Part shown: positions 1 to 8,241 of the stretch, piece by piece | How positions within the stretch are numbered: the stretch's first letter is position 1 | How the letters are laid out: the number at the start of each line of letters is the position of its first letter | Assembly: GCF_009828585.1 (NCBI RefSeq) | Contig: NZ_WSRZ01000018.1 | Coordinates: 50,641 to 114,640 of the forward strand | DNA from: Shewanella litoralis | GTDB lineage: Bacteria > Pseudomonadota > Gammaproteobacteria > Enterobacterales > Shewanellaceae | Direction of reading: 5' to 3' | DNA: 64,000 nucleotides | Notes under the pieces: model-generated | The model's input: only the letters and a program-made list of their open reading frames with translations | The model's database searches: none | Told to the model about the DNA's origin: nothing | Position numbers and translations under genes: made by a program

Positions 1-339
1 CATACTAATGGTGCGACTCATAACATTCCTATGTTAGCCAACTTGATGTCTGACAATGCTATTTGGATCCATCCCATTACCGCAGGTCGTTTAAATATTC
101 ACAGTGGCGATGCCATTCAATTAACCAGCAGTGTCGGCAGTGAAGAAGGCACCGCGTTAGTCACGCCTGGAATTCGTCAAGACACCGTATTTGCCTACAT
201 GGGCTTTGGTTCTAAAAACAAAGAGTTGGTTCGTGCAACGGGTAAAGGCATTCATTGCGGCAATTTATTACCTAATGCAAGTGCGCCAGTTTGTGGCATG
301 AACATACATACCACGGGTGTTAAGTTGGCAAAAATTTAG
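1..339 (+). CDS. Molybdopterin oxidoreductase catalytic subunit, C-terminal end (polysulfide/thiosulfate reductase A type)
   Basis: Only the last 112 codons are inside the window; the frame is open back to base 1. The segment has the look of the molydopterin-dinucleotide-binding domain that closes the catalytic subunits of PsrA/PhsA-type enzymes: a phrase on a residue being placed on an alternative 'GDAIQLTSSVG' beta strand, then a Cys-Gly-Met-Asn end. Directly downstream are a four-cluster ferredoxin subunit and an NrfD-like membrane subunit, the standard A-B-C order for polysulfide or thiosulfate reductase. The holoenzyme would be periplasmic and take electrons from the quinol pool. The family assignment comes largely from the neighbours; the twin-arginine signal and the Cys/Sec molybdenum ligand that would decide substrate class lie outside the window. 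Confidence 0.75.
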   Translation, partial: HTNGATHNIPMLANLMSDNAIWIHPITAGRLNIHSGDAIQLTSSVGSEEGTALVTPGIRQDTVFAYMGFGSKNKELVRATGKGIHCGNLLPNASAPVCGMNIHTTGVKLAKI

Positions 340-366
340 CCGTAACTAATTGATTTGGAGTCTCCT

Positions 367-939
367 ATGAATAAACGATATGTCATGGTGCATGACGAAA
401 GCAAATGCATCGGCTGCCAAGCGTGTAATGTAGCCTGCCGTAGTGAAAATGATGTACCTGAAGGGGTAACCCGCCTGCAAGTACGAGTAGAAGGGCCATT
501 TGGTGAAGCCCCTAATCTACATTTTAAATACCATCGAGTGTCGTGTCAGCAATGTGAAGATGCGCCCTGTGTCACTGTGTGCCCAACAGGTGCAGCTTAC
601 ATAGATGAAAATGGCCTAGTGTCTATCCATAACGATAAGTGCATTGGTTGTATGTATTGTGTGGCGGCGTGTCCTTATAAAGTCCGCTTTATTAACCCAA
701 TAACCAAAGCGGCTGATAAGTGTAATTTCTGTAAAGACACCCGTTTAGCAAGAGGTGAGCAACCCGCTTGTGTGACTGTGTGTCCTACCGATGCATTGTA
801 TTTTGGCGATGCTAACGACAGTAACAGCGACGTGGCCAAGTTACTCAATACCAAAATAACCTATCAAGATAAAACCCATTTAGGCACCAAACCAAGGGTT
901 TACCGTGTTCCGACTAAACGTGGAGGGATTCAATCATGA
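367..939 (+). CDS. 4Fe-4S ferredoxin subunit of polysulfide/thiosulfate reductase (PsrB/PhsB type)
   Basis: A 190-residue electron-transfer subunit. Cysteine groups of the classical four-cluster pattern are visible: CIGCQACNVAC near the start, CQQCEDAPCVTVCP, CIGCMYCVAACP, and CNFCKDTR...CVTVCP. In this family the clusters pass electrons from the quinol-oxidising membrane subunit to the molybdenum subunit. The ATG at 367 is preferred over the in-frame TTG at 355 because TTGGAG lies just upstream of it as a ribosome-binding site. The gene follows the catalytic subunit by 27 bases and its stop overlaps the start of the membrane subunit (ATGA), which indicates one operon. There is no signal peptide, as expected for a protein exported with its Tat-bearing partner. 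Confidence 0.9.
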   Translation: MNKRYVMVHDESKCIGCQACNVACRSENDVPEGVTRLQVRVEGPFGEAPNLHFKYHRVSCQQCEDAPCVTVCPTGAAYIDENGLVSIHNDKCIGCMYCVAACPYKVRFINPITKAADKCNFCKDTRLARGEQPACVTVCPTDALYFGDANDSNSDVAKLLNTKITYQDKTHLGTKPRVYRVPTKRGGIQS

Positions 940-1877
940 ACAATATCTGGGGCGATATGGCGCAATACGATCCTGTGGTGTGGAACTGGATAATTGCGGT
1001 TTACTTATTTATGGCGGGGTTATCAGCTGGTAGCGTACTGATTGGTATTGGTTTGCGTTGGTATAGCAAAGATAAACAGATTGAAAGTGCGATATTAAAA
1101 GCCTCGGCCATTATTGGACCCGTGGCGATAACGCTAGGTTTAGCCTGTTTAGTATTTGATTTAACCAAACCCTTTCATTTTTGGTTGATTTTGATTAATT
1201 ACAATTTTGATTCTGTTATGGCGATTGGTGTGGCTGCGTTACTGGCTTATTCACCTTTAGGCATTGCCTATTCAATGATTGTATTACGTGATGAGCTGCC
1301 TAAGTGGAAATTAGGCTTTTTAGTGCCAATAAGTCACATGCTAATGCCATTTAGAACAATGATTGAAATTCTATTGTTTGTATTGGCAGTGGGCGTGGGC
1401 GCTTATACTGGTTTCTTAATTTCAGCGATGAATGCGTATCCAATGTTAAATACGGCTATTTTACCAGCGTTGTTTTTAGCATCGGGTTTGTCTGCTGGTG
1501 CTGCAGGTAACTTAATTGTGGCGTTAACCTGCTTTAACTGCACTTCACATGACGATGATGTGAGCAAATTGCATGGCCTGGATTTACCGGTGATCATTAC
1601 CGAAATGATGTTTTTGGTGATGTTATTTACCTCTCTGTATTTTACTGGCGGTGCTGCGGCACAAGCATTAGCATCGTTAACACAGGATATTTGGGCGAGT
1701 GTATTTTGGTATGGTGTGGTTGGTATTGGTTTTTGTATTCCAATCTTATCAATGTTTCTACCTTCAAAAGCTCGTCATACCAAGGCGATGATGTTAACCG
1801 TTGCGTGTTGCAGCTTAACCGGTGTGTTAGCGCTACGACATTTCATTATTTACGCGGGCCAAACTTATATTAGTTAA
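936..1877 (+). CDS. NrfD/PsrC-family membrane subunit (quinol oxidation, polysulfide/thiosulfate reductase)
   Basis: A 313-residue integral membrane protein with about eight to nine hydrophobic segments and a short polar N-terminus, the usual size for NrfD/PsrC proteins. This family anchors periplasmic molybdoenzymes and oxidises menaquinol. The start overlaps the ferredoxin gene by four bases (ATGA), so translation is probably coupled. It is the last gene of the operon; a strong bidirectional hairpin follows at 1925-1953. Together the three subunits would support anaerobic respiration with thiosulfate, polysulfide or elemental sulfur. Which of these is used cannot be decided here because the catalytic site is outside the window. 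Confidence 0.88.
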   Translation: MNNIWGDMAQYDPVVWNWIIAVYLFMAGLSAGSVLIGIGLRWYSKDKQIESAILKASAIIGPVAITLGLACLVFDLTKPFHFWLILINYNFDSVMAIGVAALLAYSPLGIAYSMIVLRDELPKWKLGFLVPISHMLMPFRTMIEILLFVLAVGVGAYTGFLISAMNAYPMLNTAILPALFLASGLSAGAAGNLIVALTCFNCTSHDDDVSKLHGLDLPVIITEMMFLVMLFTSLYFTGGAAAQALASLTQDIWASVFWYGVVGIGFCIPILSMFLPSKARHTKAMMLTVACCSLTGVLALRHFIIYAGQTYIS

Positions 1878-1924
1878 CCTAAGCTTAAGGTATTAACCTC
1901 TTAAAATTATTGAACTCTAAATGC

Positions 1925-1953
1925 AAAGGCCTTATATCGCTATAAGGCCTTTT
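1925..1953. terminator. Bidirectional rho-independent terminator
   Basis: A perfect 12-bp stem with the four-base loop TCGC. The stem starts with AAA and ends with TTT, so it reads as a terminator on both strands. It lies between two convergent genes, the NrfD-like subunit and the sodium:solute symporter, and probably serves both. Confidence 0.88.
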
Positions 1954-1977
1954 GTATGATGCGACTACCAACAATGA

Positions 1978-3750
1978 TTACGCGTTTTGTACCACCGCTT
2001 TTTTAGCGGTGCCATCACCAGAACGTGCAGCATATACAAGTAGTACGCCTACCACTAACACTACCGATCCGCATAGTAAGAACATTAAACGGCCCGTTGG
2101 TTCGTTAGGGATTAACGCCATTATCAGTACGCCAAAACCTGCAACAGTAATGAGGTTACCGAGCATTGAACGCTGTTTAGTGTCTAGCGTTTGTTGATCT
2201 TCGCTGTCTGCAATGACCGGAGTGTTCCAGTTAATAAATAACTGATCTACTTCTTTTTCACGCTCAGGAGACAATCCTTTATAAAACAGCATGGTTAAGA
2301 AGAAGAATCCGCCCGTAAAGATAACGTGAGCGGCTAAGCTTAAGCCAATCTTTAAGTCAGACCATTCGCGATCGGTTAGTGGCGTCTCTAGGCCCAATAG
2401 CCCTTCGAATTGCCCTGCGGTCAGTGCAATACCAAAAACATAAGACACAAAGCCGCCGACAATTAAGGTTGTCCAACCAGACCAGTCAGGGGTTTTACGG
2501 ATCCACATGCCCAGTAATACCGGTATTAACATCGGGAAGCCAATTAATGCACCGACGTTTAACACAATATCGAACAAGCTTAAGTGACTAAGAGAGTTAA
2601 TAAACAAGCCAATCAAAATCATGATAATGCCCATGATGACTGTGGTAATTTTACTGACGGTGACCAACTCTTTTTGTGAAGCATGTTCACGTAATATCGG
2701 TGAGTAGAAGTTACAGACAAAGATACCCGCATTACGGTTAAGGCCAGAATCCATAGACGACATGGTTGCTGCAAACATGGCTGACATTAACAAGCCGACC
2801 ATACCGGCTGGCATGACTTCTTGCACAAAAGCTAAATAGGCGGCATCACCTGCCTTGTCACCCATAAAGGCATATTGCAGGGCAAAGTCAGGCATAAACG
2901 CGCTGACATACCAAGGTGGTAAGAACCAAATTAATGGGCCAACTACCATTAAAATACAGGCGAGGGCAGCAGCTTTTTTAGCATTTTCACTGTCTTTAGC
3001 ACATAAATAACGATAAGCATTAATGCTGTTGTTCATTACGCCAAATTGTTTAACAAAGATGAACACCACCCAGAGTACAAAGACGCTGACGTAATTTAAA
3101 TCATTACCCAACATAAAGTTACCGTGGAACTTATCGATAATATTGCCGATCCCTCCACCATAAAAATAGGCTGCAATCGCACAGGTAATGGTTACGGCCA
3201 TGATCACGATCATTTGCATAAAGTCTGATGCTACAACGGCCCATGAGCCACCAGTAACTGACATGACAACGAGCACTGCACCGGTAACTATAATGGTGGT
3301 TTCCATAGGGATATCGAACACCGCCGATACAAATATGGCTAAACCATTGAGCCAAATGCCGGCAGAAATTAATGAGTCCGGCATACCCGCCCATGTGAAA
3401 AACTGCTCAGAAGTCTTACCAAAACGTTGGCGAATGGCTTCAATTGCTGTCACTACTCTTAATTGTCTAAACTTTGGCGCAAAATACAGGTAATTCATTA
3501 AGTAGCCAAAAGCATTGGCTAAAAACAGAATAACCACTACAAAACCGTCTGAAAAAGCCCGACCCGCAGCACCGGTAAAAGTCCATGCACTAAATTGTGT
3601 CATAAAGGCGGTGGCCCCAACCATCCACCACAACATTTTTCCGCCGCCCCTAAAGTAATCGCTGGTGGAGGTGGTAAATTTTCTAAACATCCACCCAATA
3701 GCGATTAAAAAGAAAAAATAGGCAAGTACGACAAGCATATCAATAGTCAT
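1978..3750 (-). CDS. Sodium:solute symporter, probably for unsaturated uronate (DEH) uptake
   Basis: A 590-residue SSS-family transporter with roughly 13-14 hydrophobic segments; the central part has the family's conserved SGLN/AGIF region and the N-terminus resembles sugar and uronate members. A GAGGC motif lies upstream of the ATG. It is the last gene of a leftward series with KDPG aldolase, KDG kinase and KdgF, which points to import of 4-deoxy-L-erythro-5-hexoseulose uronate or short oligoalginate. SSS carriers with this job are known in alginate-using Vibrio (the Toa group). The 88-base gap before it contains GTTAACAATGTTAAC, which could be a separate control point. Substrate is inferred from context only. 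Confidence 0.82.
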   Translation of the reverse strand: MTIDMLVVLAYFFFLIAIGWMFRKFTTSTSDYFRGGGKMLWWMVGATAFMTQFSAWTFTGAAGRAFSDGFVVVILFLANAFGYLMNYLYFAPKFRQLRVVTAIEAIRQRFGKTSEQFFTWAGMPDSLISAGIWLNGLAIFVSAVFDIPMETTIIVTGAVLVVMSVTGGSWAVVASDFMQMIVIMAVTITCAIAAYFYGGGIGNIIDKFHGNFMLGNDLNYVSVFVLWVVFIFVKQFGVMNNSINAYRYLCAKDSENAKKAAALACILMVVGPLIWFLPPWYVSAFMPDFALQYAFMGDKAGDAAYLAFVQEVMPAGMVGLLMSAMFAATMSSMDSGLNRNAGIFVCNFYSPILREHASQKELVTVSKITTVIMGIIMILIGLFINSLSHLSLFDIVLNVGALIGFPMLIPVLLGMWIRKTPDWSGWTTLIVGGFVSYVFGIALTAGQFEGLLGLETPLTDREWSDLKIGLSLAAHVIFTGGFFFLTMLFYKGLSPEREKEVDQLFINWNTPVIADSEDQQTLDTKQRSMLGNLITVAGFGVLIMALIPNEPTGRLMFLLCGSVVLVVGVLLVYAARSGDGTAKKAVVQNA

Positions 3751-3838
3751 GATTTAGCCTCGATAATAATAACTCTATGTTTGTGTTAACAATGTTAACC
3801 GCGAAAAAATGGCCATACATCTGATGGCCATAAGATTT

Positions 3839-4471
3839 TTATTCTGATTTATTGATGTGTGCTACTGCTACGCGTACCAAACGACCAATTTCGTCCCATT
3901 GACCAGCGTCAATAAGATTGGTTGGCACCATCCAGGTACCACCACAGGCAAGCACTGCTGGTATATCAAGATATGAATCGATATTGGCTAAGTTTACACC
4001 ACCTGTTGGCATAAACTTCACGGGATAAACGGCGGTTAATGCTTTAAGCATGTTGACGCCACCAGAGGGCTCAGCAGGGAAAAATTTAAGCGTTCTTAAG
4101 CCCATTTCCATGGCTTGCTCAACAAGGCTTGGGTTGTTAACGCCGGGAACAATGGGCATACCTTTATCAAGACAATGCTGAACAACACGAGGATTAAAGC
4201 CTGGGCTCACGATAAAGTCGACACCGGCTGCAATAGCCTGGTCTGCTTGTTCTGTGGTTAAAATAGTACCCGCACCAATAAACATAAACGGAAAGGCTTC
4301 ACGCATGGCTTTAATGGCATCTGCTGCGCATTCTGTTCTAAACGTGACTTCAGCACTTGGCATGCCATTGTCAATCAATGCTCTGGCTAACGGGACTGCG
4401 TCAGCAGTGTTATTAATGGCAATCACAGGGATTAGTTTATGTTTTGCTAATAAGTCGTTCATTAAAATCAT
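3839..4471 (-). CDS. eda: 2-keto-3-deoxy-6-phosphogluconate (KDPG) aldolase
   Basis: A 210-residue class I aldolase that splits KDPG into pyruvate and glyceraldehyde-3-phosphate, the last step of uronate breakdown. Family marks are the barrel segments AEVTFRTECAADAI, FIGAGTIL, FIVSPGFNPRVV, the Schiff-base lysine in LKFFPAEPSGG and the phosphate-binding FMPTGGV. Length matches bacterial Eda. The first ATG (4471) has GAGAAG closely upstream; a second ATG three codons later is also possible. It follows the KDG kinase by 16 bases, so the two are cotranscribed. This copy is in an alginate cluster rather than beside edd/zwf, so it may be a second, pathway-specific aldolase. Confidence 0.93.
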   Translation of the reverse strand: MILMNDLLAKHKLIPVIAINNTADAVPLARALIDNGMPSAEVTFRTECAADAIKAMREAFPFMFIGAGTILTTEQADQAIAAGVDFIVSPGFNPRVVQHCLDKGMPIVPGVNNPSLVEQAMEMGLRTLKFFPAEPSGGVNMLKALTAVYPVKFMPTGGVNLANIDSYLDIPAVLACGGTWMVPTNLIDAGQWDEIGRLVRVAVAHINKSE

Positions 4472-4487
4472 GGTCTTCTCGAGTCAA

Positions 4488-5420
4488 TTATAATTGGATT
4501 TCTGGCATGGCTACCATAGGGATAATGGCACCGGGATATTGAATGACGGTACTGGCCATCATGTGGCCGGCTGATGCAGACTCTGCCGCACTGCCACCGT
4601 GTAAACGTTTAGCTAAAAAGCCAGCATTAAAGGAGTCGCCCGCCGCAGTGGTGTCAATAATGTTTGAAACTGGCGTGGCGGCAACGTACTGGGTGTCATT
4701 GTTATCAATCACGATGCAAGCTTCTGCACCTCGTTTAATAATCAGTTCTTTTACGCCAGTAGCTTGTGTGCGTGTAATGCATTGTTGTACATCAGTATCA
4801 CCGTACAATTGCATTTCGTCGTCAAAGGTGAGTATGGCTATGTCTGTTAGCGCTAATGCTTTGGCATACTCATCCATTGTTTGCTGCGGGCTTGCCCATA
4901 ATCTTGGGCGATAATTGTTATCGAAAATGATTTTACCGCCGCGGCGCTTAAACTCACTGAGTAATGAAAATAATGCGGTTCTACCTGACTCGGTTAATAT
5001 CGCCAGAGTAATGCCAGTAATTAGTAGGTAATCGTAACTGAGGAGGTGCTCTATAAGCTCGGCAGATTGCGGTTGGTCAAACACGTATTTTGCTGCAGAG
5101 TCATTACGCCAATAATGAAAACTGCGCTCACCGGTGCTGTCGGTTTCGATGTAGTACAAGCCAGGCATTTTATGGTCTAGCTGTAATACCAAACTGGTAT
5201 CGATTCCTTCTGCTTGCCATGCCGTTAACATTTGCTCACTGAAAGGGTCACGACCTAGCGCTGTAACATAGCTTGTGGTGATGTTGGTATTATGAGTTAA
5301 CCGGGATAAATATAACGCTGTGTTTAAGGTATCGCCGCCAAACGATTGCTTAAGCCCGCTCATCTTTTTTTGTAGCTCAACCATACATTCGCCAATAATT
5401 GCTATTTTCAATGGTTTCAT
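4488..5420 (-). CDS. kdgK: 2-keto-3-deoxygluconate kinase (PfkB family)
   Basis: A 310-residue ribokinase/PfkB sugar kinase. The N-terminal GECMVEL, the substrate-lid region GDTLNTALYLSRL and the C-terminal DTTAAGDSFNAGF, with the catalytic Asp in the last motif, are clear. It phosphorylates KDG to KDPG, which the neighbouring aldolase cleaves. AAGGTAAC precedes the ATG. It lies in a leftward series between kdgF and eda. No DEH reductase, which would make KDG from DEH, occurs in the window, so that step must be encoded elsewhere. Confidence 0.92.
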   Translation of the reverse strand: MKPLKIAIIGECMVELQKKMSGLKQSFGGDTLNTALYLSRLTHNTNITTSYVTALGRDPFSEQMLTAWQAEGIDTSLVLQLDHKMPGLYYIETDSTGERSFHYWRNDSAAKYVFDQPQSAELIEHLLSYDYLLITGITLAILTESGRTALFSLLSEFKRRGGKIIFDNNYRPRLWASPQQTMDEYAKALALTDIAILTFDDEMQLYGDTDVQQCITRTQATGVKELIIKRGAEACIVIDNNDTQYVAATPVSNIIDTTAAGDSFNAGFLAKRLHGGSAAESASAGHMMASTVIQYPGAIIPMVAMPEIQL

Positions 5421-5446
5421 GCTGTTACCTTATAATTGTTCTGGTA

Positions 5447-5782
5447 TTACTTTAAAAAGTCTTCACGAGCAGGAGAGAACATGTCCAGTAAGATACTGTC
5501 TTGTTCTAATGCTACTGCGCCGTGCATAAGATGTTTGCGTGCAATGTAGGCGTCACCGGCTTTAAGCACTTGTTTTTGGCCATCAACTTCTGCTTCAAAA
5601 CTGCCGCTAATCACATAGCCTATTTGATCATGGATTTCATGTGAGTGAGGATAACCAATCGCGCCTTTATCAAAGTTCAGATGTACGGCCATTAGTTCGT
5701 CAGTGTAACCGACGATTTTACGCTTGATGCCATCGCCTAACTCTTCCCATGGATGGTCATCAGCTTTAAAAAAAGGATTCAT
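5447..5782 (-). CDS. kdgF: KdgF-type cupin, unsaturated uronate linearisation protein
   Basis: A 111-residue single-domain cupin. The metal-binding pattern is visible as HSHEIHDQIGYVISG (His, His, Gln) with a later His in HLMHGAV, and the length is that of KdgF. KdgF converts 4,5-unsaturated monouronates, released by lyases, to the open-chain ketonised form that feeds into DEH metabolism. The start at 5782 is chosen because TTGGAGAAG lies just upstream; a longer frame to 5824 has no such site. It is the first gene of the leftward alginate set and faces the PL17 lyase genes across a 303-base control region. Confidence 0.9.
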   Translation of the reverse strand: MNPFFKADDHPWEELGDGIKRKIVGYTDELMAVHLNFDKGAIGYPHSHEIHDQIGYVISGSFEAEVDGQKQVLKAGDAYIARKHLMHGAVALEQDSILLDMFSPAREDFLK

Positions 5783-5843
5783 GTTACTTCTCCAACTGCT
5801 TTTTATGTGGTCTTCATTATACAAATAATAAACATTAAATACA

Positions 5844-5858
5844 TATTGTAATACAATA
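5844..5858. promoter_or_regulatory. Candidate GntR/FCD operator upstream of kdgF
   Basis: TATTGTAATACAATA is a perfect 7-1-7 palindrome. Its core TTGTAATACAA fits the TNGTNNNACNA pattern described for FadR-subfamily GntR operators. It lies 62 bases before the kdgF start, and a related site lies before the divergent lyase genes. Binding by the GntR protein at 14893-15612 is inferred. Confidence 0.5.
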
Positions 5859-6015
5859 AGATCTTACCAATGTGATCTGAATCGGTAATATATAAATAAA
5901 ACCATTTAAATACATCGACTTGCACTGGTAATTATTTTTAAAAAAGTTCATGCTAATTAAAATAATTGCCTATTTTAAGCATTAATGTGACAAAAATCAT
6001 TGTTAACAAGTAAAA

Positions 6016-6039
6016 TTGTATGACAATATTGTCATACAG
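6016..6039. promoter_or_regulatory. Candidate GntR/FCD double operator upstream of PL17 genes
   Basis: Bases 6017-6038 form a perfect 22-bp palindrome. Inside are TTGTATGACAA (6016-6026, full match to TNGTNNNACNA) and TTGTCATACAG (6029-6039, one mismatch). The sites are 13 bases apart, so two dimers could bind along the helix. The location 47-70 bases before the lyase start suits repression in the absence of an alginate-derived effector. Confidence 0.55.
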
Positions 6040-6085
6040 ATTTTGTATTCACTGCAGATTAGATATTAGCCATAAGGTAAACACT

Positions 6086-8239
6086 ATGACCACAACATCG
6101 CCCATTTTACTTACGCAGCCAGAAATTGCTGATTTACGTAAAGAGTTTGGACGCACAAGTTTGATGGGTAAAACAATCGATTCCCATATAAATGAACTGC
6201 AAGATTTTATGCGTTTACCCATAGATGTTCCTGGGCACGGCGAAGCCGGTGGATATGAGCATAATCGTCATAAGCAAAACTACACTTATATGAATTTAGC
6301 AGGGCGGTTGTTCTTAATTACTGAGCAGCAACAATATGCAGACTTTGTCATTGCCCTGTTAGAAGAGTACGCAGATAAATATTTAACTTTCGATTTTCAT
6401 GTCCAAAAAAACACGAATCCCACAGGACGTTTATTTCATCAAATTTTGAATGAACATTGCTGGTTACTCTATACCAGTCTGGCTTATTCATGTGTGGCCG
6501 AGGTGATGACTGACGCACAGCAACAACGCATTAAAAACCGTATTTTCGAGCCAATGTTAGACATGTTTACGGTTAAATATGCGCATGACTTTGACCGTAT
6601 CCATAATCACGGTATTTGGGCGGTTGCTGCGGTAGGCATTTGTGGTTTAGCTATCGGTAAACGTGAATATTTAGACATGGCCGTTTACGGCATCGAGCAC
6701 AATGATAGTGGTGGTTTTCTTGCTCAAATTTCGCAATTATTTGCGCCATCTGGTTATTACATGGAAGGGCCTTATTACCATCGTTATGCCATCCGCCCAA
6801 CCTGTTTATTTGCTGAAGTATTGCACCGCCATATGCCTGAAGTCGATATTTACAACTACAAAGACAAAGTGATTGGTAATACGGTCAATGCGTTATTGTC
6901 AACTGCGTACCCTAATGGCCAATTCCCAGCATTAAATGATGCGTCACGGACCATGTCGATTACCGATATGGGCGTACAGGTAGCGGTCAGTGTATATAGC
7001 AAACATTATGGTGTTGACGATAACTTATTAGGTATGGCTAAAATTCAAGATCGAGTTTGGATGCATTCATGTGGATTAGTCTTGTCGCGTGCACTTGAAC
7101 AAGCAGAGCAAAAGGCCAGTGTTGGTATGCCATTTTGGCCAAGTGTAGAATTAAATGAAGGCCCTGATGGTACCCATGGCGCTCAAGGTTTTATCCGCAT
7201 GCAGGATAAAAAAGGCGATGTGTCGCAACTGGTGATGAATTACGGCCAGCATGGTATGGGTCATGGAAACTTTGACACCTTAGGGATCAGTTTCTTCAAC
7301 CGTGGTCAGGAAGTATTGCGTGAATATGGTTTTGCCCGTTGGGTTAATGTAGAGCCTAAATTTGGCGGTCGTTACCTTGATGAAAATAAATCTTATGCAC
7401 GGCAAACGATCGCCCATAATGCCGTTACCGTAGATGAAAAGTGCCAAAACAACTTTGACGTCACCCGTGCAGACAGTGTACACGGCATGCCGCACTTTTT
7501 TAGTGTCGACAGTGATGTCATTAGCGGCATGAGTGCTTTTGCTAATCAACATTATGATGGTTTATCGATGCAGCGTAGCGTGTTTATGTTGGCGTTAGAT
7601 GAGCTTGAATCGCCACTGTTAATCGATTTATACCGTTTAGCGGGCGAGGATGAGCATCAATATGACTATTCACATCAGTATGAAGGGCAAATTATTCGCA
7701 CCAATTTTGATTATCAAAGCCATCAAGAAGTGTCGACGTTAGGCGCTGACAATGGTTACCAACATTTGTGGAATATCGCCGGCGGTAAAACGAGTGATAC
7801 CGCTTTAGTGAGCTGGTTACAGAACAATACTTACTACACCTGGCTTGGCACAAGCAGCAATGACTCTAGTGAGGTATTTTTTACACGCACAGGCGCTAAT
7901 GACCCAAGCTTTAACTTGCGCAGTGAACCTGCTTTTATATACCGAACACACGGCAAAACCAGTTTGTTAGCATCAGTATTAGAAACTCACGGTTATTTTA
8001 ATGAAGAGTTTGAGCAGTCGGTAAATGCTCGCGGTAAAGTGACTTCCATCAAGGTATTAGGTCACGATGATGTCGGTTCGGTGGTACAAATATTTACGTC
8101 TAATTCGCTTATTGTCCTAATGGTTTGTAACCAATTAACTACAGCGACAAGTCAACACAGAGTGACTTTTAATCAAATAAACTATCAATGGACTGGCCAT
8201 TACGCTGTCGATATTACTGCCATTAAGCAGGAGAAATAA
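6086..8239 (+). CDS. PL17 oligoalginate lyase, first tandem copy
   Basis: A 717-residue exolytic alginate lyase with an N-terminal alpha-toroid and a C-terminal heparinase II/III-like beta-sandwich. Marks are N174-H175 in IHNHGIWAVAA, the tyrosines in GYYMEGPYYHRY (224-233), and H393 in GHGNFDT; by analogy with the structurally known Alg17c these form the active site. The family releases unsaturated monouronate from oligoalginate. The ATG at 6086 is chosen because it follows AAGGTAAAC and gives the same length and N-terminus as the next gene; the upstream frame only covers the operator. No signal peptide or lipobox is visible, so the enzyme should be cytoplasmic unless exported by another route. 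Confidence 0.93.
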   Translation: MTTTSPILLTQPEIADLRKEFGRTSLMGKTIDSHINELQDFMRLPIDVPGHGEAGGYEHNRHKQNYTYMNLAGRLFLITEQQQYADFVIALLEEYADKYLTFDFHVQKNTNPTGRLFHQILNEHCWLLYTSLAYSCVAEVMTDAQQQRIKNRIFEPMLDMFTVKYAHDFDRIHNHGIWAVAAVGICGLAIGKREYLDMAVYGIEHNDSGGFLAQISQLFAPSGYYMEGPYYHRYAIRPTCLFAEVLHRHMPEVDIYNYKDKVIGNTVNALLSTAYPNGQFPALNDASRTMSITDMGVQVAVSVYSKHYGVDDNLLGMAKIQDRVWMHSCGLVLSRALEQAEQKASVGMPFWPSVELNEGPDGTHGAQGFIRMQDKKGDVSQLVMNYGQHGMGHGNFDTLGISFFNRGQEVLREYGFARWVNVEPKFGGRYLDENKSYARQTIAHNAVTVDEKCQNNFDVTRADSVHGMPHFFSVDSDVISGMSAFANQHYDGLSMQRSVFMLALDELESPLLIDLYRLAGEDEHQYDYSHQYEGQIIRTNFDYQSHQEVSTLGADNGYQHLWNIAGGKTSDTALVSWLQNNTYYTWLGTSSNDSSEVFFTRTGANDPSFNLRSEPAFIYRTHGKTSLLASVLETHGYFNEEFEQSVNARGKVTSIKVLGHDDVGSVVQIFTSNSLIVLMVCNQLTTATSQHRVTFNQINYQWTGHYAVDITAIKQEK

Positions 8240-8241
8240 AC

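Larger units (their letters stand above)
5783..6085. other. Divergent control region of the alginate genes
   Basis: This AT-rich stretch of 303 bases separates kdgF (leftward) from the first PL17 lyase (rightward). It holds two candidate operator palindromes (listed separately) and a TTGTTAACAA palindrome at 6000-6009. No further reading frame is supported; the frame that runs from 6020 into the lyase only reads through the operator. Confidence 0.7.

Noticed and set aside
1952-2197. Plus-strand frame overlapping the symporter stop
   Set aside because: It is the shadow of the symporter coding sequence, starts inside a terminator and has no family features.
6020-6085. N-terminal extension of the first PL17 lyase
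   Set aside because: It would run through the operator palindrome, has no ribosome site and is not a signal peptide; the ATG at 6086 matches the tandem copy.
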